A stretch of DNA of 37,248 nucleotides from JAHQVI01 sp050330195 (GTDB lineage Bacteria; Pseudomonadota; Alphaproteobacteria; Rhizobiales; Rhodomicrobiaceae): assembly GCA_050330195.1 (NCBI GenBank), contig JBHJOB010000086.1, forward strand, positions 1-37,248. Reading direction: 5' to 3'. The translations under genes and the position numbers were made by a program. The notes beneath the pieces were generated by a model. That model worked only from the letters and a program-made list of their open reading frames with translations, was not told where the DNA came from and made no database searches. Positions 14,898 through 23,868 of this stretch are shown in pieces. The number at the start of each line of letters is the position of its first letter. Position 1 is the stretch's first letter.

Positions 14898-17009
14898 ATG
14901 AACGGTGCTGCCTCCGCGCGTGAAGACGAAGCCTGGCTGAAGAACAGGACGGCAATCGGCTATGCCGTGCTCGTGCTCGCGGTGTTCATTTCGCTGCTGC
15001 ATATCTGGATGAACACGATCGGCAATGTGCCGACGCTGTTCCAGAACGGTTTTCACTATGCCGGTTTCACGCTCCTTTGCGCCCTTGTCTGGCCGGTTTC
15101 CAAGGCGGATTGGGCAAGGAAACCGTGGGTTCGCGCCATCGACATCGGTTTCGGCGTGCTCGTCGCCGCGGCCGCTCTCTATGCCGTCAACGCCGAAGAC
15201 GCCATTTACGCGCGCGGCGTCCGGCTGAACGCGCTTGACTGGGCCGCCGGGTTCATCTGCATCGCCGGAGCGCTTGAATTCACGCGGCGCACGACCGGCC
15301 TGATCATCCCCGTCCTCATTCTCATCGCCCTGACCTACATCTCGTGGTGGGGCGACATGATCTCCGGCGTGTTCCGTTTCGGCGGATTGACGCTCGAAAC
15401 GCTGATGTTCCGCTCGATCTATGGCGACGACGCGCTTTTCGGCAGCATCGCGCTGATTTCCTCGACCTACGTCTTCATGTTCATCCTGTTCGGCGCGTTC
15501 CTGCTGAAATCCGGCGCCGGCGAGTTCATTGTCGATCTCTCGCGCTCCGTCGCGGGCAAGCTGGTCGGCGGTCCCGGCTTCGTCGCTGTGCTCTCCAGCG
15601 GCCTGACGGGCACGATTTCCGGCTCGGCGGTGGCCAACACGGCCTCGACGGGCGTGATCACCATTCCGCTGATGAAGCGCGCCGGGTTTCCGGCTCATTT
15701 CTCGGGCGGCGTCGAAGCGGCCGCCTCTACGGGCGGACAGCTCATGCCGCCGATCATGGGCGCGGGCGCTTTCGTCATGGCCGCCTTCACCCAGATCCCG
15801 TACACAACCATCGTCACGGTCAGCATTCTCCCGGCGATCCTCTATTTCCTGACGGTGGGCTATTTCGTGAGAATCGAAGCCAAGCGCTCGCACGCGACCG
15901 CGCTGGACACTGACGACGGTCCCACATTGGGACAGGTTTTCCGCAATGGCGGCCCCTCATTCGTGTTCCCCGTCGCGCTGCTGATCGGGCTGCTGACCTC
16001 GGGTTATACGCCGACCTATGCGGCCGGCTTCGCGATCATCACCTGCGTTGTCGCTTCCTGGCTGACGCCCAACCGGATGGGACCGCGCCGGATTATCGAA
16101 GCGCTGGAGCTTGGCGCGCGGAACATGATCATGACCGGCGTGCTGCTCTGCGCGGTCGGGCTGATCGTCAACGTCATCGCGACCGCAGGCATCGGCAATA
16201 CGTTCTCACTGATGATCACCAACTGGGCGGACGGCTCGCTGATTCTCGCCATGGTCCTCATTGCACTCGCTTCGCTGATCCTCGGCATGGGGCTACCCGT
16301 CACTGCCGCCTATATCGTGTTGGCGACGTTGTCCGCTCCCGCGCTCAATCAGCTCATTCTGCAGGGTCAGCTTGTGGATATGCTCGCAAGCGGGACGCTT
16401 CCGGAGCAGGCCAAGGCGGTGTTCATGATCGCCGCGCCCGACAAGATTCCGCTGCTCGCAGCCCCGATGGCCGAAAACGAGGCGTATGCGCTGGTCCGTT
16501 CCCTGCCCATCGAGAGCCTGTCCCTGCTCCACGAACAGGCCTTTTCGCCTCAAATCCTCACTCTGTCGCTGCTCTCGGCGCATATGATCATCTTCTGGCT
16601 GAGCCAGGACTCCAACGTCACGCCGCCAGTGGCGCTGGCGGCGTTCACCGCTGCGGCAATCGCAAAGTCGCCGCCGATGCTGACCGGTTTCACCGCCTGG
16701 AAGCTGGCCAAGGGGCTGTATTTCGTGCCGCTGCTTTTCGCTTATACGCCGTTTCTCGGCGGCGACTGGCTGGTGATGCTCAAGATCTTCTTCTTCGCCC
16801 TATTCGGCCTCTGGGCAATCGCGGCAGGCATCGAGGGATATGGCGAACGCCGTCTGGGGCTGCCGCTGCGCGCGGCGATGCTCGTCACGGGTATCGCCCT
16901 GGTCTGGCCGACGGATACGATCTACAACGTCGCTGCGCTGGCGGTTTTTGCTGTAATCTTTATGCTGCATTTACGCTACGGCAAAGAGGCCGCGATGGCG
17001 CCGAGCTGA
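14898..17009 (+). CDS. TRAP transporter fused small/large permease (TAXI type)
   Basis: A 703-residue inner-membrane protein joining the DctQ-like 4-span and DctM-like 12-span parts of a TRAP transporter, as is normal for TAXI systems. Many hydrophobic spans are seen throughout. The DctM-type stretch with GLTGTISGSAVANTASTGV and LMKRAGFP near residue 235-270, and the GAFVMAAF segment after it, are typical. It carries solute delivered by the preceding binding protein. The length equals that of the usual fused permease, so the gene is intact. Confidence 0.93.
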   Translation: MNGAASAREDEAWLKNRTAIGYAVLVLAVFISLLHIWMNTIGNVPTLFQNGFHYAGFTLLCALVWPVSKADWARKPWVRAIDIGFGVLVAAAALYAVNAEDAIYARGVRLNALDWAAGFICIAGALEFTRRTTGLIIPVLILIALTYISWWGDMISGVFRFGGLTLETLMFRSIYGDDALFGSIALISSTYVFMFILFGAFLLKSGAGEFIVDLSRSVAGKLVGGPGFVAVLSSGLTGTISGSAVANTASTGVITIPLMKRAGFPAHFSGGVEAAASTGGQLMPPIMGAGAFVMAAFTQIPYTTIVTVSILPAILYFLTVGYFVRIEAKRSHATALDTDDGPTLGQVFRNGGPSFVFPVALLIGLLTSGYTPTYAAGFAIITCVVASWLTPNRMGPRRIIEALELGARNMIMTGVLLCAVGLIVNVIATAGIGNTFSLMITNWADGSLILAMVLIALASLILGMGLPVTAAYIVLATLSAPALNQLILQGQLVDMLASGTLPEQAKAVFMIAAPDKIPLLAAPMAENEAYALVRSLPIESLSLLHEQAFSPQILTLSLLSAHMIIFWLSQDSNVTPPVALAAFTAAAIAKSPPMLTGFTAWKLAKGLYFVPLLFAYTPFLGGDWLVMLKIFFFALFGLWAIAAGIEGYGERRLGLPLRAAMLVTGIALVWPTDTIYNVAALAVFAVIFMLHLRYGKEAAMAPS

Positions 17010-17255
17010 CGCTTGCGAGCCTTGCGGCCGGAATTTCGCAGACATAACAAGCACATCGGCGGATAAAAATATCTGCCCGCCTTGCGGCGGTAACTGCAAC
17101 CGCCAATCCCGCTTGCCTTCACCTGCCTCTGGCCTATTCTGCTCCTGGCAGGCTTTCAAGCGATTCCCGGTGATGGGGCCGGGCGCTATCTTGCCTTGCC
17201 GAACAAATGACGCGCCAGCTTCATGAAGGCGCTGCAGATTCCGGGGAGGATGGCC

Positions 17256-18041
17256 ATGCCGATGATCACCGCAAGCGACGGGACAACGCTGAATTACCGC
17301 ATTGACGGCGATGGAAGCCTGCCTCCGATGCTGCTGTCGAACTCCCTCGGCTCGACGCTCGACATGTGGGAGCCGCAGATCCCGGCGCTGACGGATCATT
17401 TCCGGGTCATACGCTACGACAATCGGGGGCATGGCAATTCCGATGTGCCGGAAGGCCCTTACACGATCGAGCGCATTGCCCTCGACGCGAAGGAGCTGCT
17501 GGAAAAACTCAATCCCGGGCCCGTTGCGTTTTGCGGTCTTTCGCTAGGCGGCATGGTCGGCATGTGGTTGCTGGCGAATGCGCCTCAACTCCTCAGCCGC
17601 GCCGTCATCGCCAACAGTTCGGCCTATTTCGGTCAACCCGAGCTGTGGAACCAGCGGTTGGCGATGGTGCAGAACGACGGGATGCAGGTCGTGGCCGAAG
17701 GCACGATCCAGCGCTGGCTCACCAAGGATTTCATGGACAAGGATCCCATCGAAACCGCCAAGCTGATCGCCATGATTGCCGACACGCCGCCGGATGGCTA
17801 TGTCGCCGCCGCCACCGCCGTTCGCGACGTCGATCTGAGAGCCGACCTGGCGAAAATCACCTCGCCCGTTCTCGTCATTGCGGGCGCGCTCGATCCTTCG
17901 ACGCCGCCGGTCATGGCCGAAGCCATCGCGGACGGAATTGCCAATGCACGCCTGGCAATCCTTGACGCGGCCCATCTGTCCAACGTCGAGAGGGCCGACG
18001 AATTCGACCGGCTGATCATCAACTTCCTGAGCCACGAATAG
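17256..18041 (+). CDS. Alpha/beta hydrolase, 3-oxoadipate enol-lactonase-like
   Basis: A 261-residue cytoplasmic alpha/beta hydrolase most like PcaD, which opens the enol-lactone ring in the beta-ketoadipate pathway. The nucleophile elbow GLSLGG places the catalytic Ser at 96; the catalytic His is about H240 (DAAHLSNVE), with the Asp in GALDPSTP. The N-terminal LLSNSLGSTLDMW region is characteristic of PcaD-type lactonases. No other pca genes are nearby, so the true substrate is uncertain. The start at 17256 is favoured by GGGGAGGA 5 nt upstream; ATGs at 17223, 17250 and 17262 are alternatives. Confidence 0.85.
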   Translation: MPMITASDGTTLNYRIDGDGSLPPMLLSNSLGSTLDMWEPQIPALTDHFRVIRYDNRGHGNSDVPEGPYTIERIALDAKELLEKLNPGPVAFCGLSLGGMVGMWLLANAPQLLSRAVIANSSAYFGQPELWNQRLAMVQNDGMQVVAEGTIQRWLTKDFMDKDPIETAKLIAMIADTPPDGYVAAATAVRDVDLRADLAKITSPVLVIAGALDPSTPPVMAEAIADGIANARLAILDAAHLSNVERADEFDRLIINFLSHE

Positions 18042-18407
18042 CGGGCTCTCGCCATCGCGGCAATATTGACGCTGCGCGCGTTCGCTTGATCTTTGCGGCT
18101 GCTGAGAATAGTCGGCCGCCAACACCCCGGCATCCGTCCACCGCTCGCGCGCGGTCATGCGGCACGCCGAGCCGCATTCTGCTTGACAGCAATCGGAACA
18201 GTTGTATTTCGCCGGCGTCACGACGCGGCTTGCGCTTGCAGTGGACAGCGCAACAACAACCTTTGACGCTGCATCTTGCATGAGGTGGCATGGCCCGATA
18301 GGCTTTTCGCAACGACCTATATGGTGGAAGCACGCGCCGTTCAGGGGCTTGCAGCAATACCCACGGCGAACAGCGTGTTCACGCCCAACCCGACAGGCTG
18401 AGATTGA
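18042..18407. other. Intergenic region before DUF3144 gene
   Basis: 366 nt without a supportable gene. A possible plus-strand promoter is TTGACA (18183-18188), a 16-nt spacer and TATTTC (18205-18210), about 200 nt before the next gene. A minus-strand open frame crosses the region but only as an antisense shadow of the hydrolase. Nothing else could be recognised. Confidence 0.4.
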
Positions 18408-18704
18408 ATGAACAGCGAAAAAAAATCCAAACGCACAAAGACGGACGCTGACGAGGCGCCTGAAGAGATTACGGACGTCAAGTTCATGCAACTGGCGGAC
18501 AGGTTCATCGACATGGCGAACCGCCAGAACCGGAGCGTCAAGGCGACGGCCCTGCATATGATCATGCTATACGCGGCCGCCCGCTATAGCGCTCACGTCG
18601 CCAAGAATGTCCTCAATGTCGAGGAACATGAGCCCTTCGTCAAGGAAATGACCAAGGTTTACCAGGAGATGCTGCGCAACCATCTGGCGGACCCGAATCT
18701 TTAA
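18408..18704 (+). CDS. DUF3144-like small helical protein
   Basis: A 98-residue soluble protein. After a charged lead (residues 1-22) comes a helical part with FIDMANRQNRSVKATALHMIM, then YAAARYSAHVAK, resembling the DUF3144 family. The function is unknown. No signal peptide or membrane span is present. It stands alone, about 365 nt after the hydrolase gene, and is followed by a palindromic repeat that may end its transcript. Confidence 0.7.
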   Translation: MNSEKKSKRTKTDADEAPEEITDVKFMQLADRFIDMANRQNRSVKATALHMIMLYAAARYSAHVAKNVLNVEEHEPFVKEMTKVYQEMLRNHLADPNL

Positions 18705-18727
18705 AGCGGGGCTGTCACGCATACAGA

Positions 18728-18808
18728 TGTCATACCCGCGGAGGCGGGTATCCGGTAAACACCGGATATGCTGCGGCGTATTGGATTCCGGCTTGTGCGG
18801 GAATGACA
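18728..18808. repeat. Palindromic intergenic repeat (REP-like)
   Basis: An 81-nt imperfect palindrome bounded by TGTCAT (18728-18733) and ATGACA (18803-18808). It contains CCCGC-GGAG-GCGGG near the left edge and a perfect inner hairpin TATCCGGT-AAAC-ACCGGATA (749-768 of this kilobase). It lies between the DUF3144 gene and the 3' end of the DUF3306 gene and may serve as a bidirectional transcription end. Confidence 0.8.
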
Positions 18809-18950
18809 AGAACTGTGCCCATCGAAACTGATCCCGCCCCAGATCGAGCTCCTGATCCGGCGGCCCTGGATCAGGATCATGTCTCACGGAAACGATCCTG
18901 ATCTGCATCTGTTTATTTAAGCTCGATTTTTCCGAAAAATGGTGTCCTTT

Positions 18951-19649
18951 TTATCGGATCTCGCTCTTTTCGAGCGCGAACCGGCGGCGTAGCGAGACAC
19001 GCGGGATCGGTTCCTCTTCCGGGGCAAACGGCGCTTCCTCGTCCGCAGCGACGTCTTCCGGCAAGGCCGGCGCGGCTTTCGAGGGAGCATCCTCCTCTGA
19101 AGCCATGTCGGGGGCTTCGGCGGATTCCGTCAGATCCTTCTCTGCGGCTTCGTCCGGATCGGCTTCATCCGCATTGCGCGCGTCGGCCGTTGCCGGATCT
19201 GGCTTCGCTGCCGCATCTTCCGCGCGCGCGACAAGCTCTTCCTTCAGATAGCCGCGCCCGGACTGCCAAGCCGATTTGAATGTCTTCATGATCAGGTCGG
19301 GGCTGCCGAAGTCGTCGCCGTAATCGACGAGCCCATCGACATTCGCGTAAACAGGGTCGGATCGCCATAATGCGGCCATCGCCTGCTTGCGAAGCAGGGC
19401 AGGCACGCCAGCCTTCATGAAAACCGAGAAGTCGACGGTCTTGTCCAGCTTCGTCAGGTCGACAGCTTCCGCTGCCTTGCGGTTTGCTTCCAGCTCGGCT
19501 TCGCGCTCCGCGATCGCTTCGGCGTCCGCCGGTTCTTTCGCCGTCTCGGGAACAGGCTGGCGCTCTGCCTCAGTGGCCTCCCCCTCGCGCGCGGCCCGTT
19601 TGCGCCGCGACCAGCGAGAGAGCAAGCTGGTGTTTTCAGGGTCGGACAT
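18951..19649 (-). CDS. DUF3306 protein of formate dehydrogenase loci
   Basis: A 232-residue acidic protein. The N-terminal SRWSRRK motif, then a conserved core (about residues 62-125) with VDFSVFMKAGVPALLRKQA and WRSDP-x-YAN-x-DGL-x-DYGDDF, identify DUF3306. The C-terminal third is low-complexity, rich in Ala, Glu, Asp and Pro. The function is unknown, but the family travels with DUF3305 and formate dehydrogenase genes, as here. It lies 18 nt downstream of the DUF3305 gene, in the same operon. Confidence 0.88.
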   Translation of the reverse strand: MSDPENTSLLSRWSRRKRAAREGEATEAERQPVPETAKEPADAEAIAEREAELEANRKAAEAVDLTKLDKTVDFSVFMKAGVPALLRKQAMAALWRSDPVYANVDGLVDYGDDFGSPDLIMKTFKSAWQSGRGYLKEELVARAEDAAAKPDPATADARNADEADPDEAAEKDLTESAEAPDMASEEDAPSKAAPALPEDVAADEEAPFAPEEEPIPRVSLRRRFALEKSEIR

Positions 19650-19667
19650 TTTCGCTCGCTTCCTGAC

Positions 19668-20204
19668 CTATTGCCTGGTGCGGGGCGTAAAAATCGGCGT
19701 CTTGCCGAATTTCACTTCCTCGACATCCAGCTTGTCCCGCCGCCGCTTCTTGAAGACGTCTTCCTCATGATGCTGCTCCACGAAGGCCTGGATCAGGGCG
19801 GCAACGCCTTCCGGCATGGCGACCTTTTCGATGATGTAAGCGTCGGTATCGTTGAAATCCTGCGCATTGTAGGACGAAGCCGTCACAAGGTGCGGCTCGT
19901 AGGGGAATTTCGAGCCTGCACGGCCATGATCCTGAAGGACCACGTAAAGTTCAGGTTCATCCAGCATCAGGTTCAGCTGCAAGGCTTCCGTTTCCTTGCG
20001 ATGCAGCGTGAGCCGCAGCGTGGCCGCATGATAACGCACGTAATCCTTGCTGCGGATCATCTCAATCCATGAGGCCCCTTCCGGCGCATTCATGAACACG
20101 GCAACGGGTTTCCAGATCCAGTCACCCCACGGATGCGTGGATTTTCGTTTTTCGACGACGATTCCAAGCGGGATGCTGATTTCCCGGTTTTCGACTGTCC
20201 TCAA
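19668..20204 (-). CDS. DUF3305 protein of formate dehydrogenase loci
   Basis: A 178-residue soluble protein of the DUF3305 family, shown by IPLGIVVEKRKSTHPWGDW followed by WKPVAVF. The function is unknown; the gene co-occurs with DUF3306 and formate dehydrogenase maturation genes. The start is unclear: a TTG at 20204 has GGAG 7 nt upstream and is used here, while a GTG at 20234 without a ribosome binding site would add 10 residues. It is divergent from the polyferredoxin gene, sharing a 159-nt control region, and leads the DUF3305-DUF3306 operon. Confidence 0.85.
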   Translation of the reverse strand: MRTVENREISIPLGIVVEKRKSTHPWGDWIWKPVAVFMNAPEGASWIEMIRSKDYVRYHAATLRLTLHRKETEALQLNLMLDEPELYVVLQDHGRAGSKFPYEPHLVTASSYNAQDFNDTDAYIIEKVAMPEGVAALIQAFVEQHHEEDVFKKRRRDKLDVEEVKFGKTPIFTPRTRQ

Positions 20205-20323
20205 GACATTGCTCCAATCGCAATCGGCGGCCACACATAGCTTGGCGCAAATTTATGGGAAAACCAAGTCCTCGCCCGCGATGCATAAACGGCTGTACAA
20301 TCAACCTCCTGCACGCCTAAACT

Positions 20324-20329
20324 TATAAT
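20324..20329 (+). promoter_or_regulatory. -10 box of polyferredoxin gene
   Basis: A consensus TATAAT stands 35 nt before the ATG at 20364 in the divergent region with DUF3305. No good -35 box is seen at the expected distance, so an activator may be needed. AAGGA (20351-20355) is the ribosome binding site. Confidence 0.4.
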
Positions 20330-20363
20330 AACTCTAAAGTGACTTCGAGCAAGGACAACAAGA

Positions 20364-22409
20364 ATGAAGCAGGAACGCCGCACATGCCTTGTGTGCGATT
20401 GCGAAAAGACGATGCCGCTAGAGGCAGGCAAGCTTTCCCGCGCACTGGGCCGGGACATCGGCGCGCTCAACACACAGCTTTGCCGCGCGCAACTGCCCAA
20501 TTTTGAAGCGGCGCTTGCCAGCGGAGACGACATTCTCGTCGCCTGCACGCAGGAAGCGCCCCTTTTTCAGGAGGTAGCCGAGGAGCACGAGGCGGCCGGC
20601 CGGGTTGCGTTCGTGAATATCCGCGAGACGGCGGGCTGGTCGGCAGAAGGCAGCCAGGCCACGCCGAAAATCGCCAGCCTTATCGCGTCGGCGGAATACA
20701 AGTCACGTCCCGCGCAGCTCAAATCCATCAGCTCCGACGGAATGTGTCTTGTCTACGGCTCGGGCCAGCAGGCGCTGGAGGCCGCGAAACTGCTCTCGGC
20801 CAAGCTCTCCGTAACGCTGCTTCTATCGGATGACGACGATTTCATGCTGCCATCCTATGGCGACATCCCGATATATCGCGGCGATATTGCTCGGGTGGAA
20901 GGGTCTTTCGGCGGATTTTCGCTCACGGTCGACAAATACGCCCCGCTCATGCCGTCCTCGCGCGACACGCTGAAATACGTCATGGCGCGCGACGGGGCGA
21001 AATCCACATGCAGCCTGATTCTCGATCTTTCAGGCAAAACGCCGCTCGTCACGGGCCACCGGCATCGTAATGGATACAAGCGCGTCGATCCGGGCGATCC
21101 TGCCGCCATATTGCGGGCGGTTCTGGCGCTTTCCAACATGGTGGGCGAATTCGAAAAGCCGATTTATGTCGATGTCAAAGCCGAGACCTGCGCCCATGCG
21201 CGCTCGAAAATCACCGGCTGCACCAGATGTCTGGATGTCTGCCCGGCAGGCGCGATCAGCGAGGCTGGCGACCATGTGAGCGTCGACAGCGGGATTTGCG
21301 GCGGCTGCGGCTCTTGCCATGCGGTCTGCCCCACCGATTCCATCAGCTATCGCTATCCACGCCGCGAAGACACGATCGGCAAGGTGCAGGCCATGTTGCG
21401 CGCCTATGGCGAAGCGGGCGGCGAGATGCCGGCAATCCTGCTCCACGACGAGACGGCGGGCGAGGAAACCATCGCTGCCCTGGCACGCTTCGGCCGGGGA
21501 TTGCCTGCAAACATGCTGCCTGTATCTCTTCACGCCGCGACGTCTGTCGGCCATGTCGAGCTTGCGGCGCTGCTTGCCAGTGGCGTACGGCGGGTCGTGG
21601 TGCTGGCCGATCCTGCCCGGTCCGACGAGATCGACGCCTTGCATGGCGAGGCGGCACTCGCAAACCATATCGTTTCCCGGCTAGCCCTCAGCAGCGGCAC
21701 GCCGATCACGATCATTGCGGACAACGATCCGGACCAGGTGGAAGAAGCGATCTGGGCGTCTGCGCCATCCTCAACACTGCCGCAGGGTGGTTTTACCGCT
21801 GTTGGCAGCAAGCGCGACATTGCCCGAATGGTGTTCGGCAAGCTGCACGAAGCCGCGTCCGGGAAGCCGGACATGATCGAACTGCCGGCGGACGCGCCGT
21901 ATGGGCGGATCGACATCGACAAGGCGGCTTGCACGTTGTGTATGGCCTGTACATCGGCCTGCCCGACGGGCGCGATCATGGACACGCCGGGCGAGCCCAA
22001 GCTGCGATTTACGGAAAGCGCCTGCGTGCAATGCGGGCTTTGCGTAAAGACCTGTCCGGAAAACGCGCTCAGTCTCGATCCAAGGCTGAATTTCCTGCCC
22101 GCCGCGATGCAGCCGATCACGCTTTACGAGGAGGAACCGTTCGAATGCGTGGTTTGCGGCAAGCCCTTCGCGACGAAATCAACGATCACGCGGATCAAGA
22201 CGCAACTTGCCGGCAAGCATTCCATGTTCGCGGACAGCGCCCGCTCGCGCATCATCGAGATGTGCGAGGATTGCCGTGTCGAGACGATGGCGAATAGCGG
22301 TGACGATCCGTTTGCGCTGAAGGCGCGCCCGCGCGTGCGGACGACCGAGGATTATCTTGCAGCCCGGAAGAACGGCCTGACGGCGGATGATTTCCTGATT
22401 GAGGATTAA
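20364..22409 (+). CDS. Large multi-cluster [4Fe-4S] protein of formate dehydrogenase locus
   Basis: A 681-residue cytoplasmic iron-sulfur protein. It begins with a CxxCxC motif (C8, C11, C13). Residues about 90-270 carry no Fe-S motif and may be a degenerate nucleotide-binding fold. Two ferredoxin pairs follow: about 276-323 (CTRCLDVCP, CGGCGSCHAVCP) and about 522-565 (CTLCMACTSACP, CVQCGLCVKTCP). The C-terminus has two further CxxC pairs (about 595-598 and 634-637), like a zinc or Fe knuckle. Relatives sit beside DUF3305/DUF3306 in formate dehydrogenase loci. A role in electron supply or cofactor insertion is inference. It is transcribed away from DUF3305 and ends at a palindromic hairpin. 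Confidence 0.85.
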   Translation: MKQERRTCLVCDCEKTMPLEAGKLSRALGRDIGALNTQLCRAQLPNFEAALASGDDILVACTQEAPLFQEVAEEHEAAGRVAFVNIRETAGWSAEGSQATPKIASLIASAEYKSRPAQLKSISSDGMCLVYGSGQQALEAAKLLSAKLSVTLLLSDDDDFMLPSYGDIPIYRGDIARVEGSFGGFSLTVDKYAPLMPSSRDTLKYVMARDGAKSTCSLILDLSGKTPLVTGHRHRNGYKRVDPGDPAAILRAVLALSNMVGEFEKPIYVDVKAETCAHARSKITGCTRCLDVCPAGAISEAGDHVSVDSGICGGCGSCHAVCPTDSISYRYPRREDTIGKVQAMLRAYGEAGGEMPAILLHDETAGEETIAALARFGRGLPANMLPVSLHAATSVGHVELAALLASGVRRVVVLADPARSDEIDALHGEAALANHIVSRLALSSGTPITIIADNDPDQVEEAIWASAPSSTLPQGGFTAVGSKRDIARMVFGKLHEAASGKPDMIELPADAPYGRIDIDKAACTLCMACTSACPTGAIMDTPGEPKLRFTESACVQCGLCVKTCPENALSLDPRLNFLPAAMQPITLYEEEPFECVVCGKPFATKSTITRIKTQLAGKHSMFADSARSRIIEMCEDCRVETMANSGDDPFALKARPRVRTTEDYLAARKNGLTADDFLIED

Positions 22410-22417
22410 GCCGTTTT

Positions 22418-22445
22418 CGAAATCCCCGCGAAGGCGGGGCTTTCG
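22418..22445. terminator. Palindromic hairpin between convergent genes
   Basis: A CCCCGC-GAAG-GCGGGG hairpin (22424-22439) is extended by CGAAA / TTTCG (22418-22422 and 22441-22445) with one mismatch. It begins 9 nt after the polyferredoxin stop and faces the 3' end of the minus-strand accessory operon. It is probably a bidirectional transcription end and belongs to the REP-like family of the window. No long T-run is present. Confidence 0.6.
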
Positions 22446-22472
22446 TGCAGTGAGACGATGCAATGGCCGCGC

Positions 22473-22796
22473 CTAACCCGGATGCTGCGCACGGCAAAGG
22501 TCTTCGGCGCGCTGGCGGAAGCTGGTATATTTCGCGTCGTTGATCAGGCCGTCCGACCTCATCTTCTCCACGTCGCCAATCCGCTGGTCGAGACAGTTCT
22601 GCAAGCCGGTATTGACCGGTCTGACCTGAACCTGCTGCTCGATGATCGGAATTCCCGGCTGGGTTCCAGTGAGCAATTGTTCCGCTTCATCGCTCCAGTT
22701 GAAGACAAAGAGCGCGGCAATCGCCACCGCGATCAGGAGCGCGATCAACCTGGCTGCCGCGGTGTCAGCGAAACTTCGATGTGTGGCCGTCGCCAT
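22473..22796 (-). CDS. Small membrane-anchored protein, unknown function
   Basis: A 107-residue protein with one hydrophobic span near the N-terminus (about residues 17-33) followed by a periplasmic-type region with two cysteines (in QNCLDQR and EDLCRAQ). It is unrecognised. The start at 22796 has GGGAGG 8 nt upstream; a TTG-initiated extension of 22 residues, overlapping the previous stop, is much less likely. It is the last gene of the minus-strand formate dehydrogenase accessory run, 62 nt after the DUF6352 gene. Confidence 0.7.
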   Translation of the reverse strand: MATATHRSFADTAAARLIALLIAVAIAALFVFNWSDEAEQLLTGTQPGIPIIEQQVQVRPVNTGLQNCLDQRIGDVEKMRSDGLINDAKYTSFRQRAEDLCRAQHPG

Positions 22797-22858
22797 CGTT
22801 GGTCCTCCCGGTTCATTTTCCGATCCGTCCGCGCCGCGCGCCTTCGGATCCTTGCGCT

Positions 22859-23866
22859 TCAATCCCGCTGAAGCGGTAAATTCGTCAATAGATTCTGCGG
22901 CTTGAAGACGAGTTTTCTGTCATCATTCATCGCGAGCGCCAAGTATATCGGCTTCCCCTTAAGCGAGTCCATAGCATCATCGGGGTTGAGAAATTCCAGC
23001 CTGTACAGCGCAAGGATCTTGTAAAGTTCCGCTTCGGAAACCTCCTCGCCATTGTAAAGCGCGTTCAGGATCCGTGTCGCCTCAGCGTCGCAGCCAATGT
23101 GCCAGGACCAGCGCTCGTCGCGTATGGATTGAACGGCCTGCACGCGCGTGCGCACCTGATGAAAATGCAGGATCCACGCCTCGATCACGCGGCCAAGCGC
23201 GTCCGGCGCCGGTTGCGTGAAACGGAAATCGACCGCCATGTCGAAGCGATCGGACCGTTCCCAGTAGCGCGCCTTGTTTTCCTCGGTCATCACGTCGAGC
23301 GTCACATCGCGGATCGGCGCATTCGACTCCGCCAGCAACTGGCCCAGCCCCCCGAAACCACCGTCCTCGGCACGCATTTCCACGATCTCGCGATCCGCCA
23401 GCATGACCTCATCCTCACCGATCGTGACGGCCTGTTCCCGGAAAAACAGCTCGGCGGCGCGAAGCTGCATCGGATCGGTAACGTCACGCAGGATGCTGCG
23501 CAGGATCAGATGAACCATCTGGTCGATAAAAACCGGCGGGATGGCGATCGCGCCGCCGCTGAACAGATTTGCGTAGGCCTGCTCAAGCGTTCCATGCTCC
23601 ACCAGATGGTCGCGAAAGCGCAGCACCACACGGTAATTGTCGGCGGCGTCATGATCCTCGATGGCGTCGAGTTCGCTCCGCTCGACAGCGGCGAAGGGGT
23701 CCGCCATCAGCTTCTCGAAAAGCGCGTGTTCCGCGTCGCAGGATTCGGCGACCGGATGAATCTCCGGGCGCGTGTAATAGGCGCGCAAGTAATCCGGCGT
23801 GACGGTCAGCCAGCCATTTTCGTTGCGCTGCACGAGATGAAGGCCGGCGGATTTCCAGAAGTCCAT
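22859..23866 (-). CDS. DUF6352 family protein
   Basis: A 335-residue soluble protein that I place in DUF6352, a family of formate dehydrogenase neighbourhoods in Alphaproteobacteria. Features are the N-terminal DFWKSAGLHL and TPDYLRAYYTRPE segments and a C-terminal LALYRLEFLNPDDAM stretch. No cofactor motif, signal or membrane span is visible; it is acidic and mostly helical in appearance. The start at 23866 has GGAGG 7 nt upstream. It begins 2 nt after the DUF6505 stop, so the two are translated together. Confidence 0.82.
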   Translation of the reverse strand: MDFWKSAGLHLVQRNENGWLTVTPDYLRAYYTRPEIHPVAESCDAEHALFEKLMADPFAAVERSELDAIEDHDAADNYRVVLRFRDHLVEHGTLEQAYANLFSGGAIAIPPVFIDQMVHLILRSILRDVTDPMQLRAAELFFREQAVTIGEDEVMLADREIVEMRAEDGGFGGLGQLLAESNAPIRDVTLDVMTEENKARYWERSDRFDMAVDFRFTQPAPDALGRVIEAWILHFHQVRTRVQAVQSIRDERWSWHIGCDAEATRILNALYNGEEVSEAELYKILALYRLEFLNPDDAMDSLKGKPIYLALAMNDDRKLVFKPQNLLTNLPLQRD

Positions 23867-23868
23867 GT

